NCBI RefSeq assembly: GCF_002736105.1
Contig: NZ_CP024123.1
Coordinates: 364,001-428,000, forward strand
Direction of reading: 5' to 3'
Source: Solibacillus sp. R5-41
Lineage (GTDB): Bacteria > Bacillota > Bacilli > Bacillales_A > Planococcaceae
DNA: 64,000 nt
Numbering within the stretch: position 1 is the stretch's first letter; every line of letters starts with the position of its first letter. Below, piece by piece: positions 17,948 through 27,061 of this stretch. The notes beneath the pieces were generated by a model that was not told where the DNA came from, did no database searches, and saw only the letters and a program-made list of their open reading frames with translations. The translations under genes and the position numbers were made by a program.

Positions 17948-18505
17948 CTATTCTTCGTAGCTTAAACTACCTTTTTGTGTACGTGTTTTTGCATAAGTAA
18001 TTAATAATAATGTCCCGATAACTCCAACAGCAAGAATGTTCCAAAGAGCTGCAATGACACCTTGTGTGAAAACTTTATTCGCAGGTTCCGCGTAAATTAA
18101 AATATCTAACACTGGCGCAATTAATCCCCAACCTATTAATTGAACAACAGTTTGCACGATGTTAAATGAAATAATCGTTTTTTTCGTAAATGCTTCAGCA
18201 CCAATTTTGAATTTGTTAAAGAATAAACCAATACCTAAACCAATAAAACCTGAAACAATCACCCAGCTCCACCATGCAGAGCCATAAGCCGTAATATCTT
18301 TTAGTGCATGACCGATGAAACCAACAAAGAAGCCTGCAATCGGACCAAAAACTGCTGCGATTAGCGCTAAAAATGCATAAGATGTTTGAATTTCTGTATT
18401 CGGAATCCCTGTTGGAATAATGACAAAACGGGCTAAAATGAAGAATAATGCCGTACCTACACCAATAGCAACGATTGTTTTTGTATTAAAAATAGATTTT
18501 TTCAT
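17948..18505 (-). CDS. ECF transporter S component, UPF0397 family
   Basis: 185 aa, about five transmembrane segments, opening '[20 protein letters not shown]' as in UPF0397 membrane proteins. '[21 protein letters not shown]' near residue 57 is typical of ECF substrate-specificity subunits. The ATG at 18505 is preceded by AAGGAGGAG. UPF0397 is not assigned a substrate that I can state with certainty. The linked Met T-box and SAM-cleaving enzyme suggest a methionine-, SAM- or adenosine-related solute (inference). Confidence 0.8.
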   Translation of the reverse strand: MKKSIFNTKTIVAIGVGTALFFILARFVIIPTGIPNTEIQTSYAFLALIAAVFGPIAGFFVGFIGHALKDITAYGSAWWSWVIVSGFIGLGIGLFFNKFKIGAEAFTKKTIISFNIVQTVVQLIGWGLIAPVLDILIYAEPANKVFTQGVIAALWNILAVGVIGTLLLITYAKTRTQKGSLSYEE

Positions 18506-18524
18506 ATGAATCTCCTCCTTTATT

Positions 18525-19385
18525 TTAAGTATATAAGATTTTGGGTGTTTTTCGAATAGTAACTTCCCAATTCGTACCCGAACCGATTCTGTATGCGTTT
18601 GCAAAGGAGCCTTGATTGATAGCAACACCTAAGTTATCTAGTGAGTTGACGTAAACAAGGGGCTCACCGATATGAAGATCAGCAAAAGATCGGCCGTATG
18701 TCACGATATTTTTATAGATATTTCGTCCGTCTGTTGTAATGGTTAGCTCAAATTGATCGCCATACGTGACTGCGATATTTTTGAATTGTTCACGTGAAAT
18801 ATTTGTCCAAAGGTTTCCGAATGGTTTGTCAACAATATCGATAATCCCTTTCACAATTTCTCCCTCTTGAATGGACTCTTTAATAGGGAGCTCGTGAATC
18901 TCATCAATGCTGTATACAGGACCAACTTCCTCATAGGAAATGACTCCAGAAGCAAGTCGAGCACCAGTATAGGCAAAAATGTCTCGACCGTGGAAGGTAT
19001 GTGATTCTCCTGAATTTGGTAAACGATTAATTGTTTCATCAATTTCACGAGCTTCTGTAATGCCAAAGTAACGCTTAATATGTGTGAGTGTTCCGTTGTT
19101 TGGTGTGACGATATATTGACCACCCGTTGTTTTGGCAACAACAGCAATTCGATCTGATCCAACACCAGGATCTACAATCGAAATAAACACGGTACCTTTA
19201 GGCCAATACTGCACGGTTTGTAAAAGTCGGTAACTACCTTCCCAAATGTTAAATTGCGGAATGTGATGCGTTAAGTCGGAAATCGCCAAATTGCTATCGA
19301 CTCCATAAGAAACGCCATACATAGCACTGACTGCACCATCGCTTAAACCAAAATCCGATTGAAATACTAATAATTTTTTTGTCAT
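18525..19385 (-). CDS. SAM hydroxide adenosyltransferase (DUF62 family)
   Basis: 286 aa member of the SAM-dependent chlorinase/fluorinase-like family. Those with hydroxide activity split S-adenosylmethionine with water into adenosine and methionine. Motifs are '[19 protein letters not shown]' at the N-terminus, '[11 protein letters not shown]' near residue 70, 'TPNNGTLTH' near 93 and '[12 protein letters not shown]' near 130. The ATG at 19385 has TGGAGG nine bases upstream. First gene after the T-box leader; 19 bases separate it from the S component. Hydrolase activity is inferred from family. Confidence 0.85.
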   Translation of the reverse strand: MTKKLLVFQSDFGLSDGAVSAMYGVSYGVDSNLAISDLTHHIPQFNIWEGSYRLLQTVQYWPKGTVFISIVDPGVGSDRIAVVAKTTGGQYIVTPNNGTLTHIKRYFGITEAREIDETINRLPNSGESHTFHGRDIFAYTGARLASGVISYEEVGPVYSIDEIHELPIKESIQEGEIVKGIIDIVDKPFGNLWTNISREQFKNIAVTYGDQFELTITTDGRNIYKNIVTYGRSFADLHIGEPLVYVNSLDNLGVAINQGSFANAYRIGSGTNWEVTIRKTPKILYT

Positions 19386-19436
19386 TTTTGTTCCTCCATC
19401 ACTTGTTTTTTGTGAATGCATGAATTTTGGACAATA

Positions 19437-19690
19437 AAAAAGTCCCTAAATACGCAACAATAGCGTATTTAAGGACGAATTTATCATCGTGGTACCACCT
19501 TAATTTACTGGAAACAGCCTCCATTCAGCACGCGAATGCCTAGGTATTGATAACGGATACCAACCCGTCTCGCCTACTATAAGTTCAGCTTGCCGCTCAG
19601 AGGCCATGTTCATCTGTTTTAGTTTGACCTCCTTTCAGCTACCGAGGCTCTCTTATGCAAACTTCCACAAATTACTCTTCTCTTCAATGC
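19437..19690 (-). ncRNA. T-box leader, methionine specifier
   Basis: Reading leftward, the conserved T-box AAGGTGGTACCACG occupies 19501-19488. It is followed by a 14-bp terminator stem (GTCCTTAAATACGC, 19475-19462, with GCGTATTTAGGGAC, 19455-19442) and a U-run. Upstream, stem I starts with an AGAGAGCC/GGCCTCT helix near 19645-19605 and shows the internal AG-rich bulge and GAAC motif. The specifier trinucleotide after GAAC is ATG, giving tRNA-Met(CAU). Low charged Met-tRNA should therefore allow read-through into the SAM hydrolase and ECF genes. Confidence 0.9.
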
Positions 19691-19709
19691 GATTTTAATC
19701 ATAATAAAT

Positions 19710-19737
19710 ATTATAAATATTCTGACAAAAATTTCAA
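19710..19737 (-). promoter_or_regulatory. Promoter of the T-box operon
   Basis: TTGAAA (19737-19732), a 16-base spacer and a perfect TATAAT (19715-19710), read leftward, place the start of transcription just before the T-box stem I. Confidence 0.75.
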
Positions 19738-19880
19738 GCATTTTTTATGGGGATTATAGGAAATGAAAAAGAGACTTTAGAATCGTTAATAATGCTGGTT
19801 TTCCAATATTAATTGTATGTTAGTTTCGGTGCTGTGAAAGAAAGGTACTTCACTAAATAGATGACATTGCTGTTAACATA

Positions 19881-20705
19881 TTAAATAATCTCCAAAGCAA
19901 CCTGACCAATTAATAATACTAGAATAATAGTCAATAGCCATTTTGCAAATCGTAATGGTATTTTTGCTACGATGAGTAAGGCAATTTGTGTACCTATAAT
20001 AGATCCAGTAGCTAGAGCGATTGCATAATCCCATTGTAAGAAACCTGTTTGATAAAAAACAATAAATGCTCCTAAACAACTTCCGAAATTCAATACTCGA
20101 CTCATCTGTGTCGCCTTAACATACGTAAAGCCAGATTTCAGGAAATATAAAATACTGAATGAAGAGGAACCTGGGCCAAATCCACCGTCATAAATTCCGA
20201 TAAAAAATGAAACAATGGAGATGCGAGCGGGGTCTTTACTATCTTCATTCTGATTCGATGCCTCGTTGTACCATTTATTGCTTTTTAAAGAAAGACCTAA
20301 TGCAAATAGAAGTAAAAATAGCGCAATCGAATTCAGCCAACTTTCAGGAATGCAAGACGTCACGAATGCCCCAATGCCACCGCCTATTATTGAATATACG
20401 ATGTATTTTCTGATTGTTGTCCACTTCAATTCTCTCGCCTTCAGTAAAACAAATAAACTAGATAATGAGGCAATTCCAGATGAAAATTTGTTTGTTGCAA
20501 TACTAAATTGAATCGGAATCCCAAGAAGCATCATTGCAGGTAATGTAATTAATCCGCCACCACCAGCTAATGTTCCAATAAATGAAGCAATAATTCCAAC
20601 ACCGATTAAAATAAGTAAAAACTCCGTACTGGATGAAGAATTTATTTGTGTTAATAATAAAATTCCAATAAACAAAATTGTTGCTAGTCTAAGAAAAATC
20701 CACAT
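19881..20705 (-). CDS. TauE/SafE family membrane exporter
   Basis: 274 aa with about eight hydrophobic segments. 'GTLAGGGGLITLPAMMLLG' near residue 44 and 'GIYDGGFGPGSSSF' near residue 170 are the two repeat motifs of the TauE/SafE (sulfite exporter) family, which moves sulfur-containing anions. GAGGAA precedes the ATG. Monocistronic. The substrate is unknown; no sulfur metabolism genes adjoin it directly. Confidence 0.88.
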   Translation of the reverse strand: MWIFLRLATILFIGILLLTQINSSSSTEFLLILIGVGIIASFIGTLAGGGGLITLPAMMLLGIPIQFSIATNKFSSGIASLSSLFVLLKARELKWTTIRKYIVYSIIGGGIGAFVTSCIPESWLNSIALFLLLFALGLSLKSNKWYNEASNQNEDSKDPARISIVSFFIGIYDGGFGPGSSSFSILYFLKSGFTYVKATQMSRVLNFGSCLGAFIVFYQTGFLQWDYAIALATGSIIGTQIALLIVAKIPLRFAKWLLTIILVLLIGQVALEII

Positions 20706-20837
20706 GTCAGTTCCTCTATTTTTTTATTTAAAAGTAACGCTTCTCAAACCATAAATCTTATCAATGTTGATGAACTAGCCGTAACTATTCAAATTTACTA
20801 ATTCGAAAAAGAAAAGGATACTTTACTTAATAAGAAA

Positions 20838-20869
20838 GCTCGTTCCATTGCAATGAACATGGAACGAGC
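20838..20869 (-). terminator. Terminator of the ABC exporter gene
   Basis: GCTCGTTCCAT pairs perfectly with ATGGAACGAGC across a 10-base loop; leftward transcripts continue into TTTCTTATT. Confidence 0.8.
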
Positions 20870-20886
20870 CTTCACTCATTTAATGG

Positions 20887-22590
20887 TTAAGCATGATGCA
20901 GCCCGGCAAATACGCCTTCTTTTTCTAATAGTTCCTCATACGTACCTTGCTCTTCAATGCCATTTGGAGTTACGACGAAAATATAGTCCGCATCCCGGAT
21001 TGTTGCCAAACGGTGCGCAATAATAACGGTCGTACGGTCTTTCGCCAAATCGCTTAGTGACTGCTGAATAACGCGCTCAGTTGCCGTATCAAGGGCAGAC
21101 GTCGCTTCATCCAATATTAAAATCGGTGGATTCTTCAAGAACATCCGAGCAATTGCAAGTCGCTGTTTTTGCCCGCCAGATAATTTAAGTCCGCGTTCAC
21201 CAATTTCAGTTTCAAAGCCATCTGGCAGCTGCTCGATGAATTCAAGTAAATTCGCCTTTTCCGCAGCTTGTAAAATTTCTTCAAAACTTGCTTCGAGATT
21301 ACCATATCCGATGTTTTCACGAATTGTACCAGTAAATAAGAATACATCCTGCTGTACGGTACCGATCTGCTGACGTAATGATTCTTGCGTAAGGTCACGA
21401 ATATCATTTCCATCAATCGTAATCTCACCATCTGTCACATCATAAAAGCGGGGGATTAACGCACTAATCGTCGTTTTTCCTGAACCCGATGGCCCAACGA
21501 ATGCTACCGTTTTCCCCGCAGGCACTTTAAATGACATATCCTTGAGCACTTGCTTACTATCCGCATAGTTGAAGCTCACGTTTTTAAATTCAATATCGCC
21601 ATTTAATTGATTCACCTCAAGTGCATTCGGACGGTCCACAATCGAAGGCTCCTGATCAAGTAAATCGCAAAACCGTTTAAAGCCCGCCATCCCTTTTGGA
21701 TACATTTCGAGAAGGGCACTAATTTTATCAATCGGCTTAATTAATACATTCGTATATAGCACGAAACTAACAAATTCCCCGTAAGACAACTTATTTTGAT
21801 AAGATAGCCAAGCTCCGACAACAAGCACCGTCAGCGTCATTAAACGCGTCACAATATAAATACTTGAATGCGTGCCCGCCATTACTTTATAGGCATAAAG
21901 CTTCGCCTTTCGGAACAAGCCATTTTGCGATTTAAAACGCTCTTTCTCAAACTCCTCATTGGTAAATGATTTCACAACGCGAATACCTGAAAAACTATCC
22001 TCAACGCGTCCATTCACGTTGGCAATCTCACTATACATGACTGTCCAACCTTTTTTCATGCGCTTATTGCTCATATACATCACAATAATAAGGAACGGCA
22101 CCATAATTAAAAGAATGAGCGCTAATGTTGTATTGATATTGAACATGATCGTAAATGCCCCGATAAAGGTCATAACAGCAATGAACAAATCCTCAGGCCC
22201 ATGATGCGCAAACTCCCCAATATCAAATAAATCGTTCGTAATGCGGCTCATTAAATGCCCAGTTTTCATATTGTCAAAAAACGTGAACGGCTGACGCTGC
22301 ACATGATTGAACAACTGCTGACGCATATCCGTTTCAATATTCGTCCCAAGCTTATGCCCTAAATAGTTGACGACATAGTTCAAGCCCGTACTAATAATGT
22401 ACGTAATGAGCAGTAAAATACTAATCTTTACAATCATTCCCCAATCGCCAGTTGGTAGTAGCTTATCAATAAACCACTGCACCGCCATTGGGAATAAAAG
22501 TTCTAGCACCGCCACAAAAATTGCGCTCGAAAAGTCGATGATAAACAAGCGTTTATGTGGTTTGTAGTATGTAAAAAATCTTGTAAGCAT
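20887..22590 (-). CDS. ABC transporter, fused permease/ATPase (type I exporter)
   Basis: 567 aa half-transporter. Six transmembrane helices occupy about residues 15-300. The C-terminal ATPase has Walker A GPSGSGKTT near 366, Q-loop 'GTVQQDVFLFTGTIRENIG', signature LSGGQKQR and Walker B ILILDEATSALD. The general architecture is of MsbA/BmrA-like lipid or multidrug exporters that work as homodimers. It is a single gene, so a homodimer is likely. Substrate unknown. AAAGGA precedes the ATG. Confidence 0.92.
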   Translation of the reverse strand: MLTRFFTYYKPHKRLFIIDFSSAIFVAVLELLFPMAVQWFIDKLLPTGDWGMIVKISILLLITYIISTGLNYVVNYLGHKLGTNIETDMRQQLFNHVQRQPFTFFDNMKTGHLMSRITNDLFDIGEFAHHGPEDLFIAVMTFIGAFTIMFNINTTLALILLIMVPFLIIVMYMSNKRMKKGWTVMYSEIANVNGRVEDSFSGIRVVKSFTNEEFEKERFKSQNGLFRKAKLYAYKVMAGTHSSIYIVTRLMTLTVLVVGAWLSYQNKLSYGEFVSFVLYTNVLIKPIDKISALLEMYPKGMAGFKRFCDLLDQEPSIVDRPNALEVNQLNGDIEFKNVSFNYADSKQVLKDMSFKVPAGKTVAFVGPSGSGKTTISALIPRFYDVTDGEITIDGNDIRDLTQESLRQQIGTVQQDVFLFTGTIRENIGYGNLEASFEEILQAAEKANLLEFIEQLPDGFETEIGERGLKLSGGQKQRLAIARMFLKNPPILILDEATSALDTATERVIQQSLSDLAKDRTTVIIAHRLATIRDADYIFVVTPNGIEEQGTYEELLEKEGVFAGLHHA

Positions 22591-22801
22591 ATCTGTTCCT
22601 TTCTGTGTTTATCACGCGGAAATTAAATGCGCGATAAATGTAGTATATTTCAGTGAAAATGATTATTAATTAGATTATAGCATTTATGTGGGGGAATTTT
22701 CGAGAGGCGAAATGATGGAAGTTCTTAAATGAATTCAAATCTTATTAGAGCTATAAAAGAAGTGGTAAACTATATAAAACGATAGATCGAAGGGTGTCCG
22801 T

Positions 22802-23722
22802 ATGAATTTTTATATTGTAATGCAAGGTCGAACATATGATGAGGCAAAAGATAAACAAGTGATTTGGTGTTCGATTTTCGATAATAGTGGGAAAACACCA
22901 CATTCATGGGAACGAATGAAAGAAGTAAAAAAAGGTGATGCAATTTTTCATTGTGTAAAAGGTGAAATTGTAGCGATAAGTATCGCACAAGAGAATTGTT
23001 TTGAAGGAGTTAATCCGATAAATGAATCAGAAAATTTAGGGAATATGTTCGCAGCTAATTATGAGGAACTAGCAATTTTCATTAATATTAAAGCACATTT
23101 TAATTTCATTAAACCGTTATTACCAGTTAAATACTCACCATTTCAATCAACTGGTGATGGTAACCAAGGCTACTTATACCCTTGTAATGAAATGCTTGCA
23201 ATTAAGCTATTGGAGCTCATTAGTGATGTAAACATTTATGAAGAAAATGAAGAACAGCTTGAATTTGCAATAGGCATGATTGCACTAAAAGAACGCAATA
23301 CATTAGCACCTGTGTTAATTGAAACGGAAGCTGAAGCAAAGGTGAAAATTCGCAAAGGGCAGCAAAAGTTCAAAAAGCACTTAACCCCATTGTGGAACGA
23401 TCAATGTGCTTTGTGTGGTATTACATTGCCAGCATTGTTACGAGCAAGTCACGCAAAACCATGGAAAGACGCAACAGATGAAGAACGCCTCGATCCGTAT
23501 AATGGTATTTTATTGTGTAGCAATCATGATGTTTTATACGATCAAGGTTTTATCACCTTTGATGGGACGGGGAAAATTCATATTTCATCTGAAATTGAAA
23601 AAATGGATTACATAAAATATGGGATTCATGAAAAAATGCGTGTTAACCGTGTGGAAGAAAACAAAAAGTATTTTAAATGGCATAAGAGGAATGTGTTTAA
23701 AGGAAGAAAAGAGGGGATATAA
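22802..23722 (+). CDS. HNH endonuclease with EVE/PUA-like N-terminal domain
   Basis: 306 aa. The C-terminal nuclease domain (about 195-265) fits the HNH_2 type: CALCG, then 'RASHAKPWKDA', 'DPYNGILLCSNHDVLYDQGF'. The first 75 residues read like a modified-base reader of the EVE/PUA class ('WCSIFDNSGKTPHSWERMK', then 'KGDAIFHCVKGEIVAISIA'). EVE-HNH proteins are known as modification-dependent restriction enzymes, so this one may cut modified phage DNA. It converges on the PLD-helicase gene with 45 bases between stops. The N-terminal call is by eye and less certain than the HNH call. Confidence 0.8.
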   Translation: MNFYIVMQGRTYDEAKDKQVIWCSIFDNSGKTPHSWERMKEVKKGDAIFHCVKGEIVAISIAQENCFEGVNPINESENLGNMFAANYEELAIFINIKAHFNFIKPLLPVKYSPFQSTGDGNQGYLYPCNEMLAIKLLELISDVNIYEENEEQLEFAIGMIALKERNTLAPVLIETEAEAKVKIRKGQQKFKKHLTPLWNDQCALCGITLPALLRASHAKPWKDATDEERLDPYNGILLCSNHDVLYDQGFITFDGTGKIHISSEIEKMDYIKYGIHEKMRVNRVEENKKYFKWHKRNVFKGRKEGI

Positions 23723-23767
23723 AAATGGGCTATTGCTATGGTTGTATCCGTAGCAATAGCTTGTTTT

Positions 23768-26635
23768 TTATTCTTCTACTAAGTAATGATAAATATTGTA
23801 TTGGACCGGTTGCTCTAAAATCATCTCCAATGTGACAACAGGATATGACTTACCCTTTTCGGTTACTTGATCTGGTCGAGCAGAATTAGGGTTTACTAAT
23901 CCTTTACCAAGATAATAAAAGTCCTTACCTTCACCATTATCTTTCTTTACAAATAGATAGACATTCGTTCCATTTTCTTTGGAATGAATGAGAGTTTCCA
24001 TTTCTTTAGAATGTAAGTACCTATTTTTTGTAGAGCACCATCTAAATGCTTCAGGTGAAAGGAACTCATCCATATAGTTTGTTTCTGAGCCATCTCCATC
24101 CTTTTTGTGGTAGTTTACGAATATAGGAAAGTCGCCATTTTTAGGGCGACCGCCATTAAGTGTACCTTCTTCGTTTTTATCCCAGTTTAAAATACGACAT
24201 ACTTCGCGACGAGAATATTTTTGGTAAAGTGTAAAAGGCTCGCTGTTGTTATATGCTTTATTTTTAGTGAATGCACATTTAAGTAAATCGACAACATACT
24301 GTTTGAAATTATCGTCTATTAACGATTGTTGAAGTTCATCGTTGAACGTATAAGCATCCTTAATACTAATAACAATAGGTTTTAATCCAAATTTTTTTCG
24401 GTCGTTTTCTACGAAGAAGTTTAAAGAAAATACATTTTCCAAAGAGGTAATTGTATCTTCATCATAGTAAATGGATTTAGCATTTAGCAGTTCTATAAAC
24501 TGTTTCTTTGTTACCTTTTTTTGTTGAATAAGTAACTCTAGTAAAAGTATTTCATGTATACGTTTGCCAGATAATAAATCCTTTCCAATCATCATTAAAA
24601 TTGCATTTTCATAATCAGTGATAGATGAGATAGGTTCTTTGATTTTTAATAAAAAGTCATAATAGGTACCAGCGAAGTTAATGATTACTTCAGGATCTAA
24701 TGAATCATGTATTATAAAATCAAATAGAGTTGGGCTAGTACCAAGACGATTTTTTAGCTCATGATAGTTATCTTCTAAAATTTTCTTAGTAGACAATTTT
24801 GCATTTGAAATAGCATCGAAAATTTGCTTCTTCGCAATTTCCTCAAAGTTAATTGTAGAAACGCCTTGAATATAATCTGTATTTACCGTCTTACGGCGCA
24901 CGTTATCTTTATTCATCGACTTATCACCAGAAAGAGCAATAGGGATTAAATAGTTGTTTTTATAGTTGCCGATAAAATCGATAATCGTCACATATTCTTT
25001 CACATCATGCTTTCGTAACCCACGACCAAGCTGTTGGATAAAGATAATACTAGATTGTGTTTGACGAAGCATAACGATTTGGTTAAGGAAGGGAATATCA
25101 ATTCCTTCGTTAAAAATATCAACTGTTAGAATATATTCAAGCTCACCAGTTTTTAATTTTTCAATTGCATCTTCACGTTCATTTTGAGAGTTATCACCTG
25201 TAAGTGAAATCGTTTTATAACCACGCATATTCAACAAATTAGATAAAGTGCGTGCTTCATCTTTCGTACTACAAAACATTAGGCCGCGAACTCTATCTCC
25301 CGAAAATCCATAGTAAGAGATTTTTTCGATAATATGGTCAATCCGTTCTTTATGAATCAGCTTTTGTAAATCAGCCGTTTCGTCAATTAACTCACCATCA
25401 AGTTCATAATCTGTTACACCAAAGTAATGAAATGGGCAGAGCATCTCTTCCTCTAATGCAGCCTGCAGTCGAATTTCATAAGCTACGTTGTAATCAAACA
25501 GTTCATAAATATTGAATTGGTCTGTTCGTTCAGGTGTAGCAGTCATTCCTAGTAAAAATTGAGGTTCAAAATAATCGATTATTTTTAAATAAGAGTCTGC
25601 TCCAGCACGATGCACTTCATCGACTAAAATATAATCAAAATGATCCTTTGCAAATTGCTGCAAATATGGATCCCGCGACATTGTTTGAACGGTTGCAAAT
25701 AAATAACGTGCATCTGTATTTTTGGAATTACCTGATAAGATACCATAATCATCGGGGTCACCTAATAAAATTTTCCGGAAATCTTGCATAGCTTTCTTTA
25801 AAATCTGTTCACGGTGAACGATAAATAGCATTCTTTTAGGCGCAGCATTTCGAACATCAAATGCAGACAAATAGGTCTTACCTGTCCCAGTTGCAGAAAT
25901 AATAAGTCCTCGATTTGCTCCACTTTGACGAAGTAACCTTAACTGTTCGAGCGCTGCGATTTGCATTTTATTTGGTCGAATCTCTAAGCTTTCCTTTAAT
26001 GGATTGGTCACATATAAAGGTGGAGAAGCTACTTTATTTTGGAATTCTGGCTTTTCATATAATGCATTATATTGAAGAATCCATTCCTCTGTTAAGGTAG
26101 TAGATTCTTGCCAAGCTTGTTCAAATTGATTTTTAAAATGATGAATGACTTCCCCATTTTCAAGAGAAGTTAAATATACATTCCATTCAAAGTTTGCTTT
26201 TAAAGCACTATCTGTTAGATTTGAACTTCCTATAATAAGGGAATAGTGCTGTTGGTGTTCAAAGATATAGCCTTTAGAATGAAATCCTTTTACATCTGTT
26301 ACACGAACTTCTACATTTTTTAATTTCAATAATTCTTTAAACATTTTTGGTTGATTAAAACTTAAGAATGTAGAGGTTAAAATACGGCCTGTAATCCCTT
26401 TTTTCTCAAGGTCATAAAGCATTGTTTTAATTGTTGCAAGTCCACCCTCTGTAATAAAAGCAACGGAAAAGGTGAATGCTTTGCAAGTTTTCATTTCTTG
26501 TAGTAAAGATGAAAGTACATTTTCGTGTGCCTGATTAGATAATAATTTCGGTTTAAACTGAGAAGAAACGGCTTTATTTTGATCGATGAAACCTTTATAT
26601 AATGAGTTTTCAAGCTTTTGTATTAATTGTTCCAT
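23768..26635 (-). CDS. PLD nuclease-SF2 helicase-DUF3427 protein
   Basis: 955 aa. Residues about 40-185 hold a phospholipase D-type nuclease module with one HxK motif ('FHSKGYIF') and GSSN. An SF2 helicase core follows: Walker A SATGTGKT near 245, DEVH near 340, TATPERTD near 368 and motif VI 'QQLGRGLRKH' near 540. The last 330 residues match DUF3427, ending with 'YLFVKKDNGEGKDFYYLGKG'. Restriction-like translocase/nuclease fusions of this kind sit in defence loci. GGTGGAG precedes the ATG; the Nudix gene ends 21 bases upstream, so they form an operon. Defence function is inferred. Confidence 0.88.
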   Translation of the reverse strand: MEQLIQKLENSLYKGFIDQNKAVSSQFKPKLLSNQAHENVLSSLLQEMKTCKAFTFSVAFITEGGLATIKTMLYDLEKKGITGRILTSTFLSFNQPKMFKELLKLKNVEVRVTDVKGFHSKGYIFEHQQHYSLIIGSSNLTDSALKANFEWNVYLTSLENGEVIHHFKNQFEQAWQESTTLTEEWILQYNALYEKPEFQNKVASPPLYVTNPLKESLEIRPNKMQIAALEQLRLLRQSGANRGLIISATGTGKTYLSAFDVRNAAPKRMLFIVHREQILKKAMQDFRKILLGDPDDYGILSGNSKNTDARYLFATVQTMSRDPYLQQFAKDHFDYILVDEVHRAGADSYLKIIDYFEPQFLLGMTATPERTDQFNIYELFDYNVAYEIRLQAALEEEMLCPFHYFGVTDYELDGELIDETADLQKLIHKERIDHIIEKISYYGFSGDRVRGLMFCSTKDEARTLSNLLNMRGYKTISLTGDNSQNEREDAIEKLKTGELEYILTVDIFNEGIDIPFLNQIVMLRQTQSSIIFIQQLGRGLRKHDVKEYVTIIDFIGNYKNNYLIPIALSGDKSMNKDNVRRKTVNTDYIQGVSTINFEEIAKKQIFDAISNAKLSTKKILEDNYHELKNRLGTSPTLFDFIIHDSLDPEVIINFAGTYYDFLLKIKEPISSITDYENAILMMIGKDLLSGKRIHEILLLELLIQQKKVTKKQFIELLNAKSIYYDEDTITSLENVFSLNFFVENDRKKFGLKPIVISIKDAYTFNDELQQSLIDDNFKQYVVDLLKCAFTKNKAYNNSEPFTLYQKYSRREVCRILNWDKNEEGTLNGGRPKNGDFPIFVNYHKKDGDGSETNYMDEFLSPEAFRWCSTKNRYLHSKEMETLIHSKENGTNVYLFVKKDNGEGKDFYYLGKGLVNPNSARPDQVTEKGKSYPVVTLEMILEQPVQYNIYHYLVEE

Positions 26636-26656
26636 TAAATCTCCACCCCAAGATTA

Positions 26657-27046
26657 TTATTGTGTTAGTTTTTCGACAGCAGGTATATCTGCCGGTGCAA
26701 AATCAAGCGTATATAACATATTACGCGGTACCCATTTGGCGTCGGCATGCTCTAATGTAGTGGGGGTTCCTTTTGAAATTTTAGCCATATATGTTTCAAG
26801 ACGAACGATAAATGTCCCATAGTCATATGTAGTATCTTCCACTTTTTCTCCAACTAAAATTTCGCAAGCAAACTCCTCTAATATTTCTCTGCGTAATGCT
26901 CGTTGAGGAGTTTCACCTTTTTCAAGTTTTCCACCTGGAAATTCCCAATAGTTTGGTAGTGACATTTGTGGGCTACGAAGCGCGCAATAAATTTCGTTTT
27001 GTTCATTTTCTATAATGGCTCCAACAACATGTATTTGTTTTTTCAA
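26657..27046 (-). CDS. Nudix hydrolase (MutT/8-oxo-dGTPase-like)
   Basis: 129 aa from a TTG at 27046, which has GGAAGGG six bases upstream; the earlier in-frame TTG at 27061 has no site. The Nudix box is 'GGKLEKGETPQRALRREILEE' in layout (GGKLEKGE then REILEE near residues 39-60), but the glycine expected after REUXEEX is alanine (EEFAC). The 'WEFPGGK' entry is typical of MutT-like enzymes. It leads an operon with the PLD-helicase, so it may sanitise or hydrolyse a nucleotide in that system. Substrate not predictable. Confidence 0.85.
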   Translation of the reverse strand: MKKQIHVVGAIIENEQNEIYCALRSPQMSLPNYWEFPGGKLEKGETPQRALRREILEEFACEILVGEKVEDTTYDYGTFIVRLETYMAKISKGTPTTLEHADAKWVPRNMLYTLDFAPADIPAVEKLTQ

Positions 27047-27061
27047 TTTGAACCCTTCCAA

